Part shown: piece by piece, positions 54,394 to 64,000 of the stretch
How the letters are laid out: each line of letters opens with the position of its first letter
Position numbering within the stretch: position 1 is the first letter of the stretch
NCBI GenBank assembly: GCA_963978895.1
Contig: OZ022241.1
Location: 9,864,856 to 9,928,855, forward strand
DNA length: 64,000 nt
Origin: Erpobdella octoculata
Taxonomy: Eukaryota > Annelida > Clitellata > Hirudinida > Erpobdellidae
Direction: 5' to 3'
Made by a program: the position numbers and the translations under genes
The notes under the pieces: model-generated
What the model saw: only the letters and a program-made list of their open reading frames with translations
Databases searched by the model: none
What the model was told of the DNA's origin: nothing

Positions 54394-57300
54394 TTATAAA
54401 TGACCATTTATTAACTCATCATCACATTTCAGCTTATCAGTCCACATATTAAGATATAACTTGAAGTTAACGAGTTTGTCTGACATACAAAAATCAGACA
54501 CATCTCTCATCAGCTTTATCGATTCAAAACAGCTGGGAAATTTCTGTAAACAAATTAGAAACATTTTACTTATTCAGAATAACAAACAATTTTACAATGA
54601 TTAGAAGAAATAAAAATAATCAAATCACCTTGTAGAAATCTGGAAATTCTGCCAGACGTTTTCTGCACTTGGACATTTGATCTGCAAGATGTTTTAGAGA
54701 TTTCTTTGAAGGGAGAATCTGATTATTACTGTCGAGGTCCTTGTGGTGCTCAGAACCATCTCCCCCACCATTTTCAAGTTCTTGAGCAGATTTAGAGCTT
54801 TTTTTACTTTCATTTTCGAGTTCTTGAGCGGACTTACAGCCTTTCTCGTTACTGTCTTCAGCGCCACCAGATAATTTAATACCATCACTTTCAAGACAAT
54901 CACCGGAACCAATCAAACGAGAGCATGTTTTCTGAGATTCACAATTTCTTTCTTCGGGAGACTTGTTTTCTACCTCAAAACAACCACCTTTGGCAATCAT
55001 TTCCCTGCAAGACACTTCTATTTCTTCAATGATTTTCAACAATCTCTGCATTTTTAAGAGCTCTTCATGTAACAAGATGCTAGACAGTTTTTCCAGTGTT
55101 GAACATATGTTGATGTTAGCATTTTGTTCTAAAGAGTGTTCCTTATCTGCAGATGTCTGCTCTGCTGATGTATCGACGTTGCATTGAAGACTAGAATGTT
55201 TTGCACATACGAAATGAAGTGCTTGAAGAAGATGTCTGGAATATCTAGCATTTAAACAATCCTGAAGTGAAAGAGATTTTGATGTCAAAAGATCATGACA
55301 TATCTCCTTGTTCACTTCTCCGGGGATTGAACTCTCAATCATGTCCGCCATTTCAACTACGCTCAGTGCAAACAGGTTTTTAAAACTTTTACAAGAATTT
55401 TCAACATTTTGACGAGAAGATTTCAGCACAGAATGATCGTGCTGCCCGAAAGAAGAAAAGAATTTTTTGATGTCCGAAATAATTTCATTAATCCTCCAGG
55501 GACCTGAAGAACAATATAAATGGAATTAATATGTGCTAATAAACAAAAAATAGCAATTATTTATATTAAAACTAAGAATAAATAAAAAAACACAAAGAAA
55601 TAACTTAGAAACATAGAAAACACGACAGACATAGAAACATAAATATACCTCTCGGGAAGAGAAAGCAACAGAAATTGAGATTGAGTAACGAAACATTATC
55701 ATGAGGTTCAATTTTTATTAGTGCTTCAACCAGCCAATTAGAGACCTTCTCAATATCTGTTTAAAATTATTTATCATCAACCAAATGAAAACTGATTTTC
55801 AACAACAACGAATGATTAAAACTGATTATCAACTACAACGAATGATTAAAACTGATTTTCAACAACAACGAATGATTAAAACTGATTATCTTACCAGTTG
55901 ACTGGTCTGCTTCCAGAAGACATTCGAGAATAAATAGTGATATGCAGAAGCAGGCATCAATAAGAGACTGTAACAAGTTGTACCAACTTTTTAATTTATA
56001 TCAACATATATAATGCATGAAATTTGCAACATCCAACACATATAATAATACATATCTATCTACTTATTAATCTCCCAGCCTCACCCACTCACTGGCTGGG
56101 TCTGGAACGCTGACCTGACGTCATGTGGTTTAACAAAGTGCCCATTCTTATGCAATCAATCATAACCAGATTTGTACATATACATAATTAAACAAGCCGT
56201 CTAGCGATGGTTTTCGATATTTAAAATATTATTCTTCAATAAGGAACATTATAACCGGACGTGGAAACGCAGATACACATAACTAAACAAGCTTTCTAGC
56301 AATGGTTTTCAACATTTTCGACATTTTATCATAAAATAATGAGGAAAAACCTCAAAAGACCTGACCAATCTTACTGGTATATTCAGGTATATTATATTAT
56401 ATTAAACAAATGGAGTCACATACGTTTTTAAGATCCTGCTTAGGCTGTCTGGTATGATGAATGTTGAACAAGCGATCATACATCAGTTTTAAATCATTCT
56501 TTCTTTCGGACACATTCTGCCACTCGTGTATCCACTTCTCCATTATTAATACCAGAAATGATGAGATGCCATCTGAATCTTATAAATATTAAGAACAATT
56601 TATTTAAATTTTAAATAGAGCTCCAAAATGGTACATAATAATCATTTCAAAACAACCCAAGAGGATCAAAAGCTGAGTCAATCTGACCTAGAGGTCAGGC
56701 AGGTAATTAAAACAACAAGAAAATCAGATACATGATGAAAAATCTTGGAATTATCTGAAAGAAAAAGGAAGCTACATTTACCTGTAATGTAGGTTTCCAT
56801 CTTGTTAGAAGTTTCATTTAATTTTCTGCACTCAACGAGGTCATCAAATCCAGGTATGGAAATGTCAAGAAATGAAATGAGAACCTCATGACTGCACACA
56901 ATCAGACTTAAATGCTACAAGAAATCATTTTTGAATTAATTAAATCTAAATGGAAGATATCACAAATAAGTGCTGAAACAGCAATTAAAAAAGCCAATAA
57001 AAACCAAACATACCTCAGATCCAGCCAATGACATCAACAATTCCTTGGCACTTGACCAATCGCAGACGTGAAGCATCTCATTTACATAACTATTTGCATG
57101 GGCCAATGATGACTCAGCATTTCCTGTCTCCATAGAAACGAGGGAGGCCACCCTCGAAGCAAACGGTTCAGACCTTCTCAGGATCATGGAAATAGCAGCA
57201 TCAACCTTTTTTGCTGCCAGGAAACTATGAAAAAAATCTATCTTAAATTGTATATAAACAACAAATAAACCGTAAAAAACAAGTTTTTTTCCACAAACTC

Positions 57301-60300
57301 CTTATATTTCAAGATTCGTCTGCTTTTCAATTATCGCAAATTTTTCTCTTAAAACAACATTTTTTTGAATTTATATATAAAGACATTTACTTATTTGTAT
57401 TTAATTTGTTTTAAAACATAAATAATTATTTTTAATTAAAATTTTTTTTTTAATTTTCAAACTTTAATAGATTGCATTGTCATGTATTAAAATTTCAGCT
57501 CGATTAGATGACAGAAAGTTAGTTAAGTTTAGTTAGTTTAGTTAACTTTCAAGTTAATAACATCATAGAGAGTGACACTGTAATACCGACCGCGGCAAAT
57601 ACCGCGGTTACCGCGGTATAACCGCAGTAACGAACCGCGGTAACGGGAACAAATTTCAATAAGTTCACCATTACCGCGCGGTAACGGGGAAGAAATGGGA
57701 AATAAATTTGTGGTAATGGGGAAAATGTTGACGGTAATTCCGCGGGAACGGTAATGAAGTTTTAAACTAATTTTTAAAAACTCAAAAAAAATTTTTTTAA
57801 TTTTTTTTTGGACTTTGTTTTATCGTCTTTGTACTTTGTTTAGCTAATTCTACCGGACTATCTTTCTTTTTGTATTATATTTCGGTTGAATGTCTTGGTC
57901 TTGAATCGGTTTTATTTCAATAGTACATTTTTGCTTGTAGTTTTAAATAACATGGAAATGGGAAAATGCGACATCGAAAAATTAATTTCAATTAAAAGTT
58001 GAACGCTTGCGATTCGACAAATGTCAAGGCATTTATGGATAGGAGAACTAATATTTTTTACTTTCTTATTTCATTTAAAACATAACTATCTTTTTGCAAA
58101 TTTTTTTAATAATTAACTTCAAAATAAACGTGCATAAAAATTTAAAATGCGGGAACAATGAGGGTTTGGGAATGATAGCTGCGGGGATGGGGACAGATAT
58201 TGAGGGGATGGGTAGGGGATGGGGACAGATATTGACGGGATGAGGTGGGGATGGGGACATGGGGCGAGGGGACAGTGAGGGGACGGGAAGAGAGTTTTCT
58301 TTGCGGGGTGGGGATGGGGAAGAAATGTTGCAGGACAAACTGCATTCTGCAACAGATGCTCCATAAATATTTGTATCACATCCCATCATTATTATTATTA
58401 GTAGTAGTAGTAATAAAAAAACATGAAGTCCTTTGCAACAAACCACTTAGCTGATAGTTCAAAGTTGCCATTTTGAGCAGCAGCTTCAGCAGCAGAAATG
58501 TAAGTGCTAATGAGGAGAGGATCTGAAGAATGCAGTCGAACTCTTGCAAGACAAACTGCCTCTCTAGTCAATTACAAATTATAAATATATATTACAACTA
58601 TTAATTTAATTTAAATATATGAAAACAATCGATTAAATTTAAATATATGAAAATAATCAATTAAATTTAAATATATGAAAATAATCGATTATTTCAATTA
58701 TAATTTTATAAAAAAAATCAATTCACCTATAAAGCTTGGCATTTAAAAGTAACTTGATAGCATCAGCTATTTTACCAACGGCAATGAGATATGTTGAAGC
58801 TTTCTGACATTGGTACTCCTCCACGAGCTGATTGGAATATTCCACACACAACTCCTCCCATAGTTCAAAAGAAACTGACAACAGATATATAACAAAAAAT
58901 TAAATACAAAATATAAATTAAATAATAGACAATAAAGAACAAAACAATTTACTCGACGGAGCCATGGCAACGAAATGATCAGTCAGTTTGTGTGCTTTTG
59001 CAAGTTCTCTGAGATATGATCCATCAGCCCCCCTCAAAATATCCAAGGTCACATGACCTTCAAAATTGCTCACGTCGTCATGGTGATTTACTGCAGCATT
59101 TAAAAAAGAACACTTTTAAACAATTTCTTAATTTCTAATTAGATTTATATAATCTAACCTTCAGTTATGAAAAGGTTGTGAGTTTGTTTCCTGTCGACAT
59201 AGCAACCGAGATGGAATGAATGGTCGGGGACCGTCTGCTTCCTACTTCCCGCTGAATCGCATAATAATTCGATCGATGTAATTATTTCTTACGCCTCCAA
59301 GAAAATATCTAATTTTATAAAATAAATAATAAAATAATACAAAAATAAAATGTTTTCAAACCAGAGAAAAGAGCAGAAGAGAGTTGAATGCAGTCCAACT
59401 GATTTTTAATCTTGTTTGAGTTCTCTATGGCACTCGATAGGGGAAACAAAGATTTGGGCTTCTTTTTCACTTAAAAATAGTGAATATATTTATCAGTAGT
59501 GAGTAGTAACAAGATTTATAATACATATTAACATAATAAATTAATATATTCAAGTAATTGGAGTAAGCATTGTAGTCTTACCAGGAGCAGGGTTTGTAGC
59601 TTTCTTGTACTTCATACTTTCCTGTTGAACAAAATAATTTTTGGTTGAAGGTCTCCACTACAACAAAGAGCAAATCGTAAAAGCACATTTAAGATCATTC
59701 TTTAAAAATATCGAAATATTTCCAGAGAAAATATTGTACTTATTATATTTAACAACAATAATATTGGACAACATTTTCAAACCTGTTAATTTAATCATTA
59801 TCTTATAAATTTCTTAACTACCAACCTCTTCTTTTTCTTCACAGTCTTCCAAAACCGAATTTTCTTGAGAGCATAAACTTGAATTACAATTATTTTCACA
59901 ATTCTTCACCACTGTTTCAACTTCGGAATTTTTATCTTCATTTACATCAATTCCTCCTCTTCTAACATTGTTCACTTCAGTGCTAACAACAACTGGATTC
60001 TTACTTTCCTGCACCACTTTTGTAGATGTTGGATGCATGGGAAGAGTTTTTGTTTTCTGACCTTTCCCTACGAAAAGAGAAAACACATGAAAAATTGTAC
60101 GCTGAAGAATGCACATACAAACACTCAAACGTTTCCTGTACCACAGAACAAGTTTACAAATCAATGTCTCTAAGAAAAAATCAGCAATGTAAGCATCGTA
60201 TTCAAGATTTTTTACAACAAACAGATGTTGCAGACCTTTCGGAGGCATGGTGTGCTTCAATTGAGTAAACTTCCATGCTTGGAACGTAAAATCTTCCCCT

Positions 60301-63300
60301 CCACTGTACACCGAACCCTCTTCCGCTCCCCACGACAGAGAAAGCACGTGACCCCAGTGACCCCTATAATTGGCTATGCCTTTATTCTCAGGTACATTCC
60401 ACACCTGTTATTTTACAGTGTTGTCAATAAAACGTTACAACACCGAAGGTAAAAATATTGTATAGTCAAACTTGTAACTCACATTTATAATAGAACATAA
60501 AAGGAAATTAATCAATGAAACAATTTTTGCGGATCAGTCAGGAGATTTGGGATGAATTATAATTTTTAATTTCAACAAATTAAAATCTTTCTTAATTAAT
60601 TCAATGCTAACTTGAACCGTCCAATCCGAAGAAGCCGAAACCAGAAGACCATCTCGATCGGGCGACCACATCACTCGGAGAATTCTTTGTGAATGACCTT
60701 GCAAGGTCATGAGACAGTCTGTTACTGTTAAACTCGTCTGATTGGTCCTCCAGTGAGCTGACACAAATACAATTATTACAAATTACTCCTAGTTTTTATA
60801 ATCTCTTTTTCATTCTCGCTCAATAATGATAACAAGTAATAAAACAAAGTAAGATCTCACAAAACACGTTTTCGAGATTGAAGATATATATGGCACAAGA
60901 GTTAGTTGCCACGGCGATCCAGTTTCTGCAGGTAGAACGAGACAAAGACTCAGACGTGACATCGGGATGCCATGAAATGCAATTGATAAGTTTTTTACAA
61001 TGATGCAGACGACAGACGAGCAGAGTACTTTCCGTTTCGTAAACATCTACCGAACTGTAAAAAATTATCAAGTAATTATGCAGAATTATTGTGAAAGTTT
61101 ACTCACTTGTAATGTAAAAAACAAAAAAAAAATGTAAAGAAAACAATAAACTGGAACAGTAAAAAATAACAAACCCATTATCGTTGCCGACTGCAAAATA
61201 TTGAAACTCCGGAGAAAAGCATATTTCGGTCCTGTTTGATGACTATTCAAATAATATCAATTCAAGTTTTCATCACTTATTCATTGTCATTAAAATAATA
61301 ATTATTAAAATTTTATTAAAATGTTTCTACAATTTATTTTTCATTTTTAAATTTTGTCAATAAAAAATTTCCTCAATTTTCTTGTGAATTTGTCAAATAT
61401 CACAAATGAAACTGAAACTACTCACCACATGGTTAGGATTTTTCTTCCGAATAACATCATCCAGGTCAACGGCCTCTTCTTTTAGTGACGTCAAATTGTG
61501 GATGAAAATTTGGAAATTTCCTACACTATACAGTGCAAAGTCATCTGAGACAAACATTCGAATGCAAATATGTCACAAATGAATGATAGAGGTAAAGTTA
61601 TTACTATATAACTTATTAGTGCTCTGCAAGTCTGCTTAATGGTAAGTTAGTAGATCCAAAAACGGCTCATATGCATATACGACATATACGAGACCACAAA
61701 GAATGCACTCTTGTATTACTTCACTCCAGCAGAAAAGCTGGTACTCATTTGACCAACCCATGAAAGGTGGAAGATTGAGTAATCATTTAGACACGAACTG
61801 CACTCAAACTCGCTAAACTGCACTCTGTGAAGTGCTCAGAATATATTTGCTTTGACAGAAGGATCGATCGAATATAGAAATGTATTATTATCAATCTTTA
61901 AATAAATTTCATAACTTATAAAAAAAAAAGATACTTTTATTCCTCGAGCCCAGTCGAGGAGCCCATGCCAAAGAATAAACAGGTCTCTTATGAAAAGTAG
62001 ATGAAATTTCAGTGTTACTGCCTCTGTGTTGATAGAAATAAATTATTTTCATTTAAAATAAATACATTTCAAAAATTCAACAACAAAAAACAAACGATTT
62101 TGATGCGACGTCACGAATGACACCGACGTTTCCATCCTCCGTACCGAATGCCAGCATGCGCTCGTTGTGAGGGTGCCATGACAACTGCAAACAAAACAAA
62201 ACATACAAACCAATCATGATCCAATCAACAAAGTGCATTTCTAACTAATACACAGAGGGAGAAAACCCCGCAAAATGATGATGAACCCGAGTATGGTTTA
62301 AGTGGAGTTATGTTCAAAAGAACTTCAAGACCATTGTTAACAAGAGAAAAATTTCATGAATAAAAAAGTCTTGAGCGAAAAGTACCGTCATAACTTTGGA
62401 ATTGATGTTGTCTTTGTACGTTTGAAAGTTAGAGCATGTGTTGTTTCTGATGGCAAATGTTCTTATCATACAATCACCTACTCCAATTGCAATAACATCT
62501 GAAAAAGTGAAAAGGCAATGATGATCAAAATAAATAAACAAATATTTTGTGCATATTACTCTATTGTTTTTAAATATAAGAATCAACAATAACGAAAAAT
62601 GTACGACTCACCTCTTGATATCGGAGATTGACTGATGGAATAAACGAAACCACCAAGTGTTGGTAGACTCGAGGAGAATGTTCTTTTATCTAAGTCCCAT
62701 ATTGTTATCTGATGTTATTTTGTTACAGCAATCAATATTAAGATTAACAAATTCAAAAGATATTACAGAAAATATAACAGCCAGATTCATTGTGGTAATT
62801 CATTTGCAGCTAACAAGCCAACCTGTCTATCCATAGAAAAAGAAGCAGCTCTTTTTGAGCCATCTTTCATGACCCATGTAACAATGTTAAAGACAGCCTT
62901 ATTTCTATTGTGACCTTTCATTTCAGGAACCAACTTACATCTGGGCTTGGCATCTTCCATATTCCACAAAAGAATGTCTCCACTTGAAACAGAATTAAAT
63001 CGATATCATTTTTAAACAAAAAGAATAAAGATTTAACCAACATTGTATCTCTTATATGTATATATATATATATATATACACCAACTCATCAATTTGTAGC
63101 AGCTCATTCATCCATAAAAAAGTGCCTTTCATTCAACTGTGTTTGCTAGATAAACTCAATTGTAAGCATCTACAACTGTTAACTATAAAGACTATTCGTG
63201 CAATCTGAAATAACACACCTAGAATTTGAACACAAGATTTCGTTGTGAGACCAGGAGCAAGCAGCAAGAGCAAGAAATTTTTTCTGCCTCACTTCATGAC

Positions 63301-63758
63301 TTTCAACATTCAACACTTTCTCCACTTTTCCACATTCAACATTCCAGAATCGTATCGTCGAATCACGGCCACCGGACAACAACTTTGCGCATTTCCCATC
63401 TGAAATAGAAATGTATTTGAAAATATAAATTTATAAAAAGTTCAAATAATTTTAATTGCAATAAGTCATCAATGAAAATTTCAATAAAATCTTCAGAGGA
63501 TCTAGCATACCTCCAGATTCTGGCGATGAAATCCAATGAAGTGACTGAACTTCAGCAGAGTGACCTTTCAATTTGTGAATGACGACAAGTGACTTTTTGG
63601 TTAACTCAAGGAGTATTATGTCACCCATTTTCAAACTGTACAAGCAAGATCGGTGACAATGAAACATCGGTTGCAACAACATTTTGAATGAAAACTCCTA
63701 ACTAAGCTGAAACTTACAACATGAAACTTATTCCTGATGATGACAAACCATTTTTTGG
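54394..63758 (-). CDS. GEMIN5: Gemin5, SMN-complex WD40 protein, 5' end outside window
   Basis: Exons, 5' to 3': 63635-63511, 63399-63219, 62982-62823, 62708-62612, 62498-62386, 62184-62096, 62023-61935, 61544-61426, 61242-61175, 61054-60861, 60757-60612, 60404-60236, 60067-59826, 59621-59582, 59469-59362, 59287-59159, 59090-58953, 58874-58727, 58563-58447, 57224-57014, 56914-56782, 56578-56424, 55967-55895, 55756-55649, 55503-54629, 54543-54394. They total 4,177 nt with all phases matched. Gemin5 binds snRNAs for Sm-core assembly and also regulates translation. The WD40 part shows VIHKLKGHSAEVQSLHW, DSTIRFWNVE, FSMDRQ, AIGVGDCMIR and LQGHSQRILRVMWSP. The TPR-like dimerisation part shows HFVAMAPS, IADAIKLLLNAKLYREAV and SANFLAAKKVDAA. 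The C-terminal part ends with RKRLAEFPDFYKKFP. About 170 N-terminal residues are missing to the right; 63758-63718 may be one more exon. Confidence 0.93.
55785..55890. repeat. Tandem repeat (33 bp x 3) in a GEMIN5 intron
   Basis: Three copies of AAAACTGATTTTCAACAACA followed by ACGAATGATT between exons 55895 and 55756. No effect on splice sites seen. Confidence 0.85.
56045..56400. repeat. Helitron-like remnant in a GEMIN5 intron
   Basis: CTCACCCACTCACTGGCTGG, AACGCTGACCTGACGTCATG resembles the 5' part of the Helitron at 31181 (CACTCACTCGCTG...AACGCTGCC...TTGATGTCA). A partial direct duplication (CTAAACAAGCTTTCTAGCAA type) lies at 56176 and 56283. No 3' end was recognised. Confidence 0.4.
57566..58330. 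mobile_element. Truncated hAT-like element in a GEMIN5 intron
   Basis: It begins TAGAGAGTGACACTG and follows the element at 43530-44256 base by base (ACCGCGGT cluster, GGGGATGGGGACA minisatellite) to GAAGAAATGTTG, but the right inverted end is absent. Extra minisatellite units make it longer than the complete copy. It lies in the intron between exons 58447 and 57224. Confidence 0.8.
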
Positions 63759-63759
63759 C

Positions 63760-64000
63760 TATTTAATGGTAAAATTTTACAAATATTTTTGTAATTGTAA
63801 TATTCACTTCTATCAGTTTTATTTATTTATTGAACCCTACTCATGTTGTTGACATTGGAATACAAATAACAAATAATTGTCTTTCAATTCATGCTGTCAG
63901 CAAAACTATGATAACAGAATAAAAGATTTTAGAATGTAATATAAATATGATTCTTTCAATAGCATTTATCATAAAAAAGTGACTTCAATGGATCTTGACA
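63760..64000. other. GEMIN5 intron reaching the window edge
   Basis: AT-rich, with no exon recognised on the minus strand. The missing N-terminal GEMIN5 exons must lie beyond 64000. Confidence 0.5.

Noticed and set aside
58390..58447. Read-through extension of the GEMIN5 exon (SAKWFVAKDF)
   Set aside because: It resembles the family motif but soon hits stops; splicing at 58447 to 57224 gives SANFLAAKKVDAA, which aligns better with known Gemin5.

Overview
This is an AT-rich stretch of an animal nuclear genome. It has spliced genes with GT-AG introns and metazoan-only gene families (a WASH-complex tail subunit and the SMN-complex protein Gemin5). It also has TTAGGG-like telomeric motifs and many non-LTR retrotransposons, tRNA-derived SINEs, hAT-type elements and Helitrons. 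An aquatic invertebrate is the best fit; I cannot fix the phylum from the sequence alone.

Layout, left to right. (1) 3.3-4.6 kb: a compact two-exon gene (354 aa) with a TATA box and poly(A) signal, coding for an ATP-grasp-like protein of an uncharacterised family. (2) 4.6-16.7 kb: intergenic DNA made of transposon debris, including a mirror-image pair of Helitron-type ends and two perfect hairpins with the same 16-nt loop. (3) 16.7-26.8 kb, + strand: a complete WASHC2/FAM21 gene. I placed 25 coding exons; they sum to 4,200 nt (1,399 aa) with every splice phase matching. (4) 27.7-34.6 kb: nested transposons. A dead L2-like LINE is split by a hAT element with 8-bp target duplications. Next to it a short Helitron is split by a CR1-like LINE with a 16-bp duplication, followed by another hAT element. 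(5) 34.7-54.4 kb, + strand: two paralogous genes for a 265-aa, two-domain beta-trefoil (ricin-B-type) lectin. Both have four coding exons, the same phases, and a matching TATA promoter with a non-coding first exon. In the first copy, intron 3 has grown to about 10.1 kb by insertion of a nearly intact CR1-like LINE, a hAT element, a Penelope-like fragment, a tRNA-like tandem array, and an L2-like LINE that itself carries a SINE. The same intron in the second copy is 248 bp. (6) 54.4-63.8 kb, - strand: GEMIN5, 26 exons (about 1,391 codons), open at its 5' end beyond the right edge.

The host genes are unrelated housekeeping functions (endosomal sorting, snRNP assembly) plus a lectin pair. The lectin pair and GEMIN5 converge tail to tail: GEMIN5's last codons lie in DNA homologous to the 3' UTR of the lectin genes. 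I found no CRISPR, operon or other prokaryotic-style system. The most unusual signals are the shared-loop hairpins, the back-to-back Helitron ends, the 306-bp tRNA-like array between (AT)n tracts, and the lectin/GEMIN5 junction.
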